Positions 1 through 5,916 are shown, counted from the first letter of the stretch. The stretch: 7,088 nucleotides of DNA from an uncultured Clostridia bacterium (GCA_947253135.1 CAMXYS010000086.1:1-7088); one strand, 5' to 3'. A program made the numbers and translations. Notes: generated from the sequence alone by a model not told the origin.

Positions 1-572
1 CTGCCGGCGCCACTGGTGCCGGAGCAGGCGTCAATAATGACGGGTGAAGCTTTGTCTGTCAGGTCGCCTTGCAGCAGGGGCAGCAAGGCGAGAATGGAAG
101 CGGTTGGGTAGCAGCCGGGGTTGGAGATCAGCCGGGTGGTCGCCAGATCCCGGCGGGTCAATTCGGGTAGCCCGTAGACTGCCTCTGCGCACAGTTCACC
201 GCAGGGGTGGATCAAGCCGTAAGCCTTGATATAGGTGTCCAGATTTTTAAAACGAAAATCGCCGCTGTGGTCCAACACAATAAGGCCGCGCGCCAGCAGG
301 TCCGGCACAAAGGAAGAGGCGACGCCGTGGGGTAAAGCGGTAATTACGGCATCACATTCAGCTGCTAAAAGAGCGGGGTCAGCCGGTTTCAGCTCTTTTT
401 CCAGAAGCCCTTGAAAAGCAGGGTAGACAGCGGCAAAGTTTTGTCCGGTATAAGAACGGCTACACAAGGTCGTCAGTTCAAACCGCGGATGACGCAGTAA
501 AAGCCGGCAGAGTTCCATGCCGACATAACCGGTCGCTCCAATGATACCGAGGCGAATTTTTTCTTGAGACAT
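1..572 (-). CDS. argC: N-acetyl-gamma-glutamyl-phosphate reductase, N-terminal part (cut by window edge)
   Basis: ArgC makes N-acetylglutamate semialdehyde by NADPH-dependent reduction of N-acetylglutamyl phosphate, the third step of arginine biosynthesis, in the cytosol. The 190 codons visible are roughly the first half to 55% of the usual 340-350 residues; the 3' end lies left of the window. Seen directly: a Rossmann dinucleotide loop GATGYVG at residues 12-18, the segment DHSGDFR at 101-107, and the active-site motif NPGCYPT with catalytic Cys154, followed by IDACSGTSGAG at 180-190. The ATG at 570-572 is preceded by GGAGGT (579-584 on the complementary strand) at 6-nt spacing, which fixes the start. 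It is transcribed away from the regulator-ftsEX unit. Further arg genes would be expected beyond the edge, but this is inference. Confidence 0.97.
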   Translation of the reverse strand, partial: MSQEKIRLGIIGATGYVGMELCRLLLRHPRFELTTLCSRSYTGQNFAAVYPAFQGLLEKELKPADPALLAAECDAVITALPHGVASSFVPDLLARGLIVLDHSGDFRFKNLDTYIKAYGLIHPCGELCAEAVYGLPELTRRDLATTRLISNPGCYPTASILALLPLLQGDLTDKASPVIIDACSGTSGAG

Positions 573-605
573 GTGTGTACCTCCGATGCTATTTGTGTGA
601 GAGCT

Positions 606-634
606 ATTATAGAATGAAAGTTTAAAACATACAA
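606..634 (-). promoter_or_regulatory. Candidate sigma-A-type promoter of argC
   Basis: Read on the minus strand there is a perfect -10 hexamer TATAAT at 611-606. A partial -35, TTGTAT, lies at 634-629 with exactly 17 bp between them. Transcription would begin near 599, giving a leader of about 27 nt that contains the GGAGGT ribosome binding site. The -35 matches only its first three bases, so activity may be modest or regulated. Confidence 0.6.
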
Positions 635-638
635 ATAG

Positions 639-677
639 AATGAATGATTTTGCCAAAGTGATGAATAAAAACTTAAA
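639..677. promoter_or_regulatory. Possible pair of ARG boxes (ArgR/AhrC operator) upstream of argC
   Basis: By my count 660-677 matches the Bacillus-type ARG box consensus CATGAATAAAAATKCAAK at 14 of 18 positions, and 639-656 matches at 11 of 18. The sites are separated by 3 bp, the spacing typical of paired ARG boxes, and lie just upstream of the argC -35. A weaker third match starts at 680. The region is very A-rich, so chance matches are easy. The proximity to argC makes ArgR control plausible but unproven. Confidence 0.35.
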
Positions 678-776
678 AAATGGAATAAAAACAAATTTAT
701 TGTATAAAAAACGAAGACGCCTTCAAACAAATTCAAAGCTTTAAACACGGCAATCCGCATAAGGTTATTGGATAAG

Positions 777-807
777 TTGCACAAAGAATGCTTAAAAATG
801 CTATGAT
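777..807 (+). promoter_or_regulatory. Candidate extended -10 promoter of the regulator-ftsEX unit
   Basis: TATGAT at 802-807 (five of six to TATAAT) is preceded by TG at 799-800, forming an extended -10 element TGCTATGAT. TTGCAC at 777-782 could act as a weak -35 with a long 19-bp spacer, which an extended -10 tolerates. Transcription would begin near 814, so the in-frame ATG at 820 would sit almost at the 5' end, supporting the downstream start at 877. Confidence 0.55.
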
Positions 808-817
808 TAGGCTAATC
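805..817. promoter_or_regulatory. Perfect 13-bp palindrome over the -10/+1 region: candidate operator
   Basis: GATTAG-g-CTAATC is a perfect 6+1+6 inverted repeat. It overlaps the last bases of the predicted -10 and the expected transcription start. A dimeric DNA-binding protein bound here would block RNA polymerase. The adjacent helix-turn-helix regulator is the natural candidate (autorepression), which is inference. Confidence 0.4.
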
Positions 818-876
818 GTATGGTGTCGAAATTTATTGAAAAGAAAGGACCACCTAGCCAGAGAGGGAGATTACCT

Positions 877-1974
877 ATGGAAGAAATCAGACGTTGTATT
901 GAGAAAGCGGCCAATTTTATGGACCGCGTCGCCGGGGTTTGTGATGACGGTGGCACGGTGCTGTATTCGACATCCGAGGCGGACATCGGAAAGCTTGACG
1001 AGGCTGCAGCCAAGGTGATGGAATCGGCGGAAAAAATCTCCATCACAGACAACACCTCTTACCAGCGGATCAATGACCCGCTGCGCTCCGACTATGTTTG
1101 TTATGTGGAAGGAACTGACCAGATTTCTCAAACCTATCTCCAATTCTTGACCAATTGGATAAAGACAGCCACCCATGACGGCAGCAGTGAGTCGGATAAA
1201 AAGTCCTTGATTAAAAATATTTTGCTGGAAAATGAGCTGCCCGGCGATATACCCCTAAAAGTTAGGGAGTGTCGCATCCCTTACGCTGCCCCGCGGGTGG
1301 TCTACAATGTGCGGCTGGAGCCGGACCAGGGCAAGACGATTATAAATATTATGCAGCAGCTCTACCCCCAGTCGCAGGTAGATTTTATCCTAACGATGGA
1401 CGAGCACAATATTGTGCTGGTCAAGACCTTGACGGGCGACCCCAAAGAAGAAGTGCAGCAGCATGCCGAAGAGATGATCCAGGCTTTTGCAGAAGCGGGG
1501 CTGGATGACATCCACATTGGTATCGGTATGGCGGTAGAGACCTTGCGCGACTGCGCCCGCTCTTATCGAGAGGCCTCGCTTTCACTTACTATCGGCGACA
1601 TCTCTTCGCCGGATGCCAAATTGATGTACTACAATCGCCTGGGGCTGGGCCGGCTGATTTACCAGTTGCCCCCCACCCTCTGCCGCATGTTTTTAGATGA
1701 AGTTTTTCCCGAGGAATCCTATGAGCAGCTGGACGATGAGACGCTGCTGACGATCGACAAGTTTTTTGAAAACAACCTGAACGGCAGTGAGACGTCGCGG
1801 CAGCTGTTTGTGCACCGCAACACCTTGGTGTACCGCCTCGACAAAGTGCAAAAAATAACTGACCTGGACTTGCGTAATTTTGATGATGCGGTATTATTTA
1901 AACTTGCTTCTTTGGTCAGAAAGTATTTGGAGAAGCAAGATCCTTCGGCCTTGACCGGTGTCAGTCGCTGGTGA
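877..1974 (+). CDS. PucR/CdaR-type helix-turn-helix transcriptional regulator
   Basis: This is a cytosolic DNA-binding regulator of 365 residues. The C-terminus (about 291-350) is a PucR-type helix-turn-helix: NNLNGSETSRQLFVHRNTLVYRL leads into VQKITDLDLRNFDDAV, with the family's R-N-T-L-x-Y-R-L core (residues 314-321, RNTLVYRL). Residues about 140-245 resemble the CdaR GGDEF-like domain, including GIGMAVETLRDCARSYREA. Residues 1-110 are probably a sensory region that I do not recognise. ATG at 877 is preferred because GAGGGAG (863-869) sits 7 nt upstream; the in-frame ATG at 820 has no ribosome binding site and lies at the predicted transcript start. The gene ends 60 nt before ftsE with no promoter or terminator visible between, so cotranscription is likely. 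Its ligand is unknown. It may regulate itself through the 805-817 palindrome and perhaps ftsEX as part of its own operon. Confidence 0.85.
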   Translation: MEEIRRCIEKAANFMDRVAGVCDDGGTVLYSTSEADIGKLDEAAAKVMESAEKISITDNTSYQRINDPLRSDYVCYVEGTDQISQTYLQFLTNWIKTATHDGSSESDKKSLIKNILLENELPGDIPLKVRECRIPYAAPRVVYNVRLEPDQGKTIINIMQQLYPQSQVDFILTMDEHNIVLVKTLTGDPKEEVQQHAEEMIQAFAEAGLDDIHIGIGMAVETLRDCARSYREASLSLTIGDISSPDAKLMYYNRLGLGRLIYQLPPTLCRMFLDEVFPEESYEQLDDETLLTIDKFFENNLNGSETSRQLFVHRNTLVYRLDKVQKITDLDLRNFDDAVLFKLASLVRKYLEKQDPSALTGVSRW

Positions 1975-1990
1975 AGGTCTTCCTACTAGA

Positions 1991-2011
1991 CCCGGCCTGT
2001 TGTGGCCCGGG
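1991..2011 (+). promoter_or_regulatory. GC-rich hairpin between regulator and ftsE
   Basis: CCCGGCC (1991-1997) can pair with GGCC-c-GGG (2004-2011, one bulged C) around a 6-nt loop. No T-tract follows, so it is not an intrinsic terminator. It ends about 9 nt before the ftsE Shine-Dalgarno and could affect mRNA stability or coupling between the two genes. Functional significance is unproven. Confidence 0.3.
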
Positions 2012-2034
2012 GAAACGGAAAAGGAGATCCTTAT

Positions 2035-3084
2035 TTGATACAGTTCGAGAATGTCAGTATGACCTATAAAACCGGTTTGCCGCCGGCTTTAAAGGGTGTC
2101 AACTTTACCATTGATGATGGTGAGTTTGTATTTATCATCGGATCCAGTGGCTCCGGCAAGTCGACGATCGTCAAATTGCTGACCTGTGAAGAAAAGGTCT
2201 CAAACGGAACGGTCATGGTTGGGGAATATAATCTGAACCGCATTAAGAGACGCTGGGTACCTTATTTGCGCCGCAATATCGGCATGGTTTTTCAAGACTT
2301 CCGCTTAATCCAGACCAAGACAATTTTTGAAAACATTGCCTTTGCGCTGGAGATTTTGGGCTTTTCTAAAAAGGCGATTCGCCGCCAGGTCTCCATGGTT
2401 CTGAGCACTGTCGGGTTGCGCCACCGAGAACATGCCTTCCCGCATGAACTGTCCGGCGGTGAGCAGCAGCGGGTGGCCATTGCCCGGGCGATGGTGAATA
2501 ACCCGGCTATCCTGCTGGCGGACGAACCGACCGGCAACTTAGATCCTGTCAATAGCGAAACAGTAATGGCCTTGCTGGAGGAAATCAACCGGTCGGGGAC
2601 GACCGTGGTAGTCTGTACTCATGACCGCGAGTTGGTCAACCGGATGAAGAAAAGAGTCATTGTTATTGATGACGGCAACCTGGTTCGTGATGAAGGGGAG
2701 AGCATTTACAATGACGAAGCTTTCCGGGCGGATAATGAGGAGACCATCGAAGAGTCGGCCTACATCAAAGAGCATGCCGCGGACGAGTATGAGCCTGCTG
2801 CAGATGTGGGAAAGCTGGTTCTGCCGGAAGATGTGCAGCCCGAACCTTTGTTTGAGGCGGCTCCGGTGGAGGGTTCGACGGACAGCACCGTTGCAGCTGA
2901 AGCAAAACAGTGGAGCACTGCTGCCTTAGCTGACGGGGCGGACGGCCCTGCTGCTGTGGACGTCGCACCGACAGAAGAGGAAGTGACTTCTCCTGCTGAA
3001 GCTCAGGCTGAACAATCGTTCGACGAGAATGAGCCCGGGCAACCGTCCGGCCGCCGCCCATCAGCTGAAGATTATTTCAAATAG
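2035..3084 (+). CDS. ftsE: Cell division ATP-binding protein FtsE with an acidic C-terminal extension
   Basis: FtsE is the cytoplasmic ATPase of the FtsEX complex, which drives activation of extracellular peptidoglycan hydrolases through FtsX. All ABC motifs are present: Walker A GSSGSGKST (36-44), Q-loop Gln87, signature LSGGEQQR (139-146), Walker B ILLADEP with Glu164, D-loop NLD (168-170) and switch His196. I place the start at TTG 2035, because AAGGAG (2021-2026) lies 8 nt upstream and the product then begins MIQFENVSMTY, as FtsE proteins normally do. The alternative GTG at 2002 would add 11 unfamiliar residues and put the Shine-Dalgarno inside the gene. The product is 349 residues against about 225-230 for the family. 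Residues from about 230 onward form an Ala/Glu/Pro-rich tail with about 30 acidic and 7 basic residues, with no recognised domain. ftsX starts 12 nt after the stop. Confidence 0.97.
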   Translation: MIQFENVSMTYKTGLPPALKGVNFTIDDGEFVFIIGSSGSGKSTIVKLLTCEEKVSNGTVMVGEYNLNRIKRRWVPYLRRNIGMVFQDFRLIQTKTIFENIAFALEILGFSKKAIRRQVSMVLSTVGLRHREHAFPHELSGGEQQRVAIARAMVNNPAILLADEPTGNLDPVNSETVMALLEEINRSGTTVVVCTHDRELVNRMKKRVIVIDDGNLVRDEGESIYNDEAFRADNEETIEESAYIKEHAADEYEPAADVGKLVLPEDVQPEPLFEAAPVEGSTDSTVAAEAKQWSTAALADGADGPAAVDVAPTEEEVTSPAEAQAEQSFDENEPGQPSGRRPSAEDYFK

Positions 3085-3096
3085 AGGTCCTACTGA

Positions 3097-3993
3097 ATGA
3101 AGTTGCGAACATTTTTTAATTCAATCAAAGAGAGCCTGAAAAATATGGTGCGCCACCCCCTGGTGTCTCTGGCTTCAATCACCACTATGGCGCTGATGTT
3201 GATTTTGATGGGTTCTTTTATCTGCCTGTCTTTTAACGTAAATCACATAGCAGAGGCAGTCGGGAGCAAACCTCCCTTGGAAATTTGGGTTGACTTAAAT
3301 ACCCCGCAGGAAAATATAGATGCTATTAATGCCTTCTTGGGGGCTAACTCGGAAGTTGCGGAATTCCACAGCATTACGCCGGCGGAGAACTTTGCCAGTT
3401 TAAAAGAGGAGATGGGAGAGGACGCTGCTGCCCTGGCTAATTTTGACGGCGACAACTTGCTGCCTCACCTGTTTACTGTCCGCCTGCATGATCCGGATCA
3501 GACAGATGTCTTTGTCGGCCAGATCAAGGGCCTGGCCGGTGTCAACCGGGTGGATTACAGCAGCCGGGTAATGGAGGGCTTAGCCAGCATGATCCACTGG
3601 GTCAACCTAGGTACCTTGGTGGCCTTTGGCGTTCTTTGTGTGATAACCCTTTTCATTATCTATAACATGGTGCGGGTATCGATTATGGCCCGGGGTGAAG
3701 AAATTTCAATTATGAAATATGTTGGGGCCACCAACAGCTACATTAGGCTGCCTTATATTTTAGAAGGTGCCCTGGTTGGTTTGATCGGCGCCGGTTTAGC
3801 CGTCGTCGCTGTTTATTTCGGTTACCAGGCACTTTATGCCCGCCTGATGGTCAACACCGCTCCCGGCAGCTTTTATGCCTTGCTACAGACGCGGACGCTG
3901 GTCCCAATCATTGTCGTTGTCAATGGCGCCTTAGGCGTTTTGATCGGCGCGACCGGCAGCTTTATTTCCGTTAGAAAATACATCAAGGTCTAA
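3097..3993 (+). CDS. ftsX: Cell division permease-like protein FtsX
   Basis: FtsX is the integral membrane partner of FtsE. Its large extracytoplasmic loop binds and activates a coiled-coil peptidoglycan hydrolase. The 298 residues match the usual Gram-positive length. Predicted topology: TM1 about 22-46, outer loop about 47-167, TM2 168-192, TM3 220-244, TM4 268-291. The conserved cytoplasmic coupling segment after TM2 is visible as MARGEEISIMKYVGATNSYI (197-216), followed by RLPYILEGALVG. The ATG at 3097 has an AGAGGT ribosome binding site (3083-3088) overlapping the ftsE stop codon, so translation of the two genes is probably coupled. No transporter substrate is expected; the family works as a mechanotransmitter. 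No intrinsic terminator follows, so some transcription may continue into the hydrolase gene. Confidence 0.97.
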   Translation: MKLRTFFNSIKESLKNMVRHPLVSLASITTMALMLILMGSFICLSFNVNHIAEAVGSKPPLEIWVDLNTPQENIDAINAFLGANSEVAEFHSITPAENFASLKEEMGEDAAALANFDGDNLLPHLFTVRLHDPDQTDVFVGQIKGLAGVNRVDYSSRVMEGLASMIHWVNLGTLVAFGVLCVITLFIIYNMVRVSIMARGEEISIMKYVGATNSYIRLPYILEGALVGLIGAGLAVVAVYFGYQALYARLMVNTAPGSFYALLQTRTLVPIIVVVNGALGVLIGATGSFISVRKYIKV

Positions 3994-4018
3994 TTTGAAA
4001 ATTATCAAATTATTAGAC
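3988..4018 (+). repeat. AT-rich inverted repeat spanning the ftsX stop codon
   Basis: TAATTTGA (3991-3998) and TCAAATTA (4005-4012) form a perfect 8-bp inverted repeat around a 6-nt loop. GTC (3988-3990) and GAC (4016-4018) add 3 bp across a 3-nt bulge. The ftsX stop TAA is the first triplet of the left arm. No T-run follows, so it is not a standard terminator. It could protect the ftsEX mRNA 3' end or be a protein-binding site. Confidence 0.4.
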
Positions 4019-4169
4019 TGACAAGCTGGAGGGGCTTCCCGCAAACCAACCGGTAGCAGTGAGATGAAGCAGGTACAGAAAATATCTGATTGGGCTTTGT
4101 CATAGTGCCGAAATTTTGCCGTGAAGCTTCTTTTTTTACCAAAAAACAGGCTATTATCAACTCGAAAAG

Positions 4170-4198
4170 TTGCATTTCTGTCTATAGGTGTCTAGAAT
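4170..4198 (+). promoter_or_regulatory. Candidate promoter of the M23 hydrolase gene
   Basis: TTGCAT (4170-4175) and TAGAAT (4193-4198, five of six to TATAAT) are 17 bp apart. Transcription would start near 4205, leaving a leader of about 128 nt that includes the predicted three-way junction. The -35 is poor beyond TTG, so this is only a moderate candidate. Confidence 0.4.
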
Positions 4199-4207
4199 AA
4201 CCATGTA

Positions 4208-4268
4208 TTTCGGCAGGGCTGATCAGCAGCCACCGGCCTCATCAGATTGAAGTTGGGCCGAGCCGAAA
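4208..4268 (+). ncRNA. Putative structured 5' leader: three-way-junction RNA (cis-regulatory candidate)
   Basis: An outer 7-bp stem, TTTCGGC (4208-4214) with GCCGAAA (4262-4268), encloses two hairpins. Hairpin 1 is GGCTG (4217-4221) with CAGCC (4227-4231), loop of 5 nt. Hairpin 2 is CGGCC (4234-4238) with GGCCG (4256-4260), loop of 17 nt. Junction linkers are only 2, 2 and 1 nt. It would start within a few bases of the predicted transcription start. I do not recognise a known riboswitch class. The fold was found by hand and needs comparative support. Confidence 0.35.
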
Positions 4269-4277
4269 AACCGCTTT

Positions 4278-4322
4278 GCAGTCGGGCCGTCTGTTTTTTG
4301 TACAGCGGCAACTGCTTTTCTT
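4278..4322 (+). promoter_or_regulatory. Terminator-like hairpin directly before the hydrolase Shine-Dalgarno (attenuator candidate)
   Basis: GCAGT (4278-4282) pairs with ACTGC (4311-4315). Inside, GCCG (4286-4289) pairs with CGGC (4306-4309), and CTGT (4291-4294) pairs with ACAG (4302-4305), loop of 7 nt. That is 13 bp with a small internal loop and a one-base bulge. TTTTCTT follows at 4316-4322, then AGGAGG at 4323-4328. It could stop transcription or hinder ribosome loading. GGCCG at 4285-4289 duplicates the right arm of leader hairpin 2, offering an alternative pairing with 4234-4238. Confidence 0.4.
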
Positions 4323-4332
4323 AGGAGGAAAC

Positions 4333-5760
4333 ATGCGCAAAAAAATCTTAGCAGCACTGTTGGCAGCTTTGCTTTTAGTGACGCCCTTTGCCGTGGCCGG
4401 GCCCGCTGAGGCTTCATCAGTGGAGGAGCGCCTCAAGGAAGAAAAGAGCAAGCTGGAGACACAACTGGCCGCCGTTCGCAGCAATATGGACGGTCTCAAG
4501 GAGAAAAATAAAGAACTTGAGGGGAAATTAGGGCAGTTGAAAGATGAAGGCAAGGCGGCAGAAGCCGATTATGAACGCCTTACACAAGAGATGGATAAAG
4601 CCCAGGCCCATATGGAAGAAGCTGTGGCCAAGACTGAAGAAGCCGTGAAAAATGTAAATGACCAGCAACAGGCCTATGAAGACCGTCTGGTGTCACTTTT
4701 CCAGTACCGCAATAAGTCGACCTTAGAAGTTTTGTTTGAGTCGGACAGCTTGGACGGTTTCTTCACAAAAATGCGCCTGATGGCCTATGTGGCGGATGCA
4801 GACACGCAGTTGTTGGAAAATTTGAAGACTGCTCGTGAAGATGCCGAAGTTAAGCAAGCGGAGGCAGATAAAACCCTGGCTGAATACAAAGACTTTATGG
4901 CCAACAAAGAAGACCAATTAGCCAAGTTGGCCGTCGGCATTTCTTTGGCGGAACAGGATGTCCGCGACAATAAGGAAGAAATAGACAGTGCCGCAGCGGA
5001 AGCGGGTGAACTGGAGGTCCACATCGATGCTTTCGAAGCCGAGTTGAATGCTTTCTACGAGGAACAAAGACGTCAGTATGAAGCTGCTCAGGCGGCTGCT
5101 GCAGCTCGTAAGAGAGAGGCGGAAGAAGCTGCCAGATCCTCTTCTGAAGCTAAAGCCAAAGCGGAAGAAGCAGAGCGGCTCGCCCGGGAAAAGGCGGAGC
5201 AGGCCAAGCAGGCACCGGAAGATAGCAAGGCTCGGGAGGATGCGGAAAATGCTCGCAAGCTAGCTGAGGAAAAGGCTGAAGAGGCCAACAAGGCGACGGA
5301 AAAGCAGCCCGAGGAGTCGGTGAGCGAACCAAGTCAAGGTCGCCTGATCTGCCCGCTCTCCAGCTACCAGTATATTTCTTCACCTTATGGACCCCGGGTA
5401 CACCCCATTACAGGGGCCAGGGATGGTTTCCACTACGGTGTGGACTTCTCGGCACCCTTTGGCACACCGATTCGGGCAGCTAAAGGTGGTACGGTACGGA
5501 TTGCGAGTGCTCGCTATCAGGGGCAAAACTACACTTCCCACAAGAGTGGCTATGGCAACTATGTAACCATTGACCATGGGGATGGCACCTCGACCACTTA
5601 CGCTCATATGAAGTATGTTGAGGTTTCACAGGGACAGTCTGTAAGTGCAGGCACCAGAATCGGTCAAGTGGGCAGTACGGGCGCATCGACAGGCGCGCAT
5701 CTGCACTTTGAATATGCCATTTATGGACAAACAACCAATCCGCTTAACTACATTGATTAA
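4333..5760 (+). CDS. Secreted coiled-coil M23 (LytM-type) peptidoglycan hydrolase, likely FtsEX partner
   Basis: This is a predicted extracellular zinc endopeptidase that cuts peptidoglycan cross-links or stem peptides. The 475 residues begin with a Sec signal peptide (MRKK, hydrophobic 5-22, probable cleavage after AEA at 27). Residues about 28-245 are a long coiled coil, including a PcsB/CwlO-like segment around 120-170 (YRNKSTLEVLFESDSLDGFF). About 247-330 is a second Ala/Glu/Lys-rich helical linker. The M23 domain (about 345-475) has its metal and catalytic residues: HYGVD with His367 and Asp371, YAHM with His425, and HLH with His456 and His458, so it should be active. ATG 4333 follows AGGAGG at 4323-4328 and opens directly into the signal peptide; upstream in-frame codons lack support. 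In EnvC, PcsB and CwlO systems FtsX binds the coiled coil to relieve autoinhibition, and its place after ftsEX suggests the same here. Confidence 0.94.
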   Translation: MRKKILAALLAALLLVTPFAVAGPAEASSVEERLKEEKSKLETQLAAVRSNMDGLKEKNKELEGKLGQLKDEGKAAEADYERLTQEMDKAQAHMEEAVAKTEEAVKNVNDQQQAYEDRLVSLFQYRNKSTLEVLFESDSLDGFFTKMRLMAYVADADTQLLENLKTAREDAEVKQAEADKTLAEYKDFMANKEDQLAKLAVGISLAEQDVRDNKEEIDSAAAEAGELEVHIDAFEAELNAFYEEQRRQYEAAQAAAAARKREAEEAARSSSEAKAKAEEAERLAREKAEQAKQAPEDSKAREDAENARKLAEEKAEEANKATEKQPEESVSEPSQGRLICPLSSYQYISSPYGPRVHPITGARDGFHYGVDFSAPFGTPIRAAKGGTVRIASARYQGQNYTSHKSGYGNYVTIDHGDGTSTTYAHMKYVEVSQGQSVSAGTRIGQVGSTGASTGAHLHFEYAIYGQTTNPLNYID

Positions 5761-5768
5761 ATTGAAGT

Positions 5769-5798
5769 GCGGCCGACAGGTTATGTCGGCCGCTTTTT
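5769..5798 (+). terminator. Rho-independent terminator after the hydrolase gene
   Basis: GCGGCCGACA (5769-5778) and TGTCGGCCGC (5784-5793) form a perfect 10-bp GC-rich stem with a 5-nt loop, followed at once by TTTTT (5794-5798). It starts 8 nt after the stop codon of the hydrolase gene and should end most transcripts from upstream. Confidence 0.95.
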
Positions 5799-5874
5799 AG
5801 TCGACGATGCTCGTGAACCTAAGGTAAAGCTAGAATGGTTTCATTGTCTAAACAAAAATTTAATGTTAAGAGCG

Positions 5875-5880
5875 TATAAT
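5875..5880 (+). promoter_or_regulatory. Candidate -10 element for the S41 protease gene
   Basis: A perfect TATAAT lies 46 nt before the ATG at 5927. No good -35 is visible at 16-18 bp upstream (the region around 5851-5858 is A-rich) and there is no extended -10 TG, so an activator or another sigma contact may be needed. Initiation would be near 5887. Confidence 0.45.
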
Positions 5881-5916
5881 AGGGCGATACAGTTTGAGTG
5901 TATGGCCTTATTTTTT
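5878..5916 (+). terminator. Second terminator-like hairpin overlapping the promoter and abutting the S41 Shine-Dalgarno
   Basis: AATAGGGC (5878-5885) pairs with GCCTTATT (5905-5912, one G-U pair). After a G-G mismatch, ATACA (5887-5891) pairs with TGTAT (5899-5903) around a 7-nt loop. The right arm runs into TTTT (5913-5916), directly followed by GGAGG (5917-5921). The left arm includes the end of the -10 element. It could terminate read-through from the hydrolase gene or attenuate S41 expression. Confidence 0.5.

Larger units (their letters stand above)
573..876. other. Divergent AT-rich intergenic control region
   Basis: This 304-bp gap separates argC (leftward) from the regulator gene (rightward). 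It is much richer in A and T than the flanking genes and carries poly-A stretches around 667-711. It holds the argC promoter, the possible ARG boxes, the rightward extended -10 promoter and a 13-bp palindrome. I see no tRNA, no intrinsic terminator and no credible small gene. The reading frames crossing it lack ribosome binding sites and recognisable protein features. Confidence 0.75.
3994..4332 (+). other. 339-nt non-coding spacer between ftsX and the hydrolase gene
   Basis: No protein-coding sequence with a ribosome binding site is seen here. From left to right it contains the AT-rich repeat at the ftsX stop, an undescribed stretch (4019-4130), a T7 run at 4131-4137 without a convincing stem before it, a small hairpin CAACT/AGTTG at 4158-4172, a candidate promoter (4170-4198), and a leader with predicted secondary structure ending in a hairpin beside the Shine-Dalgarno of the next gene. 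The length and folding potential suggest independent control of the hydrolase. Confidence 0.6.

Noticed and set aside
473..784. Minus-strand 103-codon frame across the intergenic region and argC start
   Set aside because: It overlaps argC out of frame, has no Shine-Dalgarno and no recognisable protein features.
820..876. Upstream ATG at 820 as start of the regulator
   Set aside because: No ribosome binding site precedes it and it lies only a few bases after the predicted transcription start. The ATG at 877 has a good site.
788..1018. Plus-strand 76-codon frame overlapping the regulator start
   Set aside because: Shadow frame of the regulator gene with no ribosome binding site or homologous features.
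4019..4080. Possible c-di-GMP (GEMM-I) riboswitch suggested by CGCAAAC and GGTAGC
   Set aside because: Only short fragments match. The second stem and the paired conserved blocks are missing, and it lies upstream of the candidate promoter.
4121..4140. T7 run after GAAGCTTC as a terminator for ftsX
   Set aside because: GAAGCTTC is self-complementary without a loop, and I found no convincing stem with an adjacent left arm.
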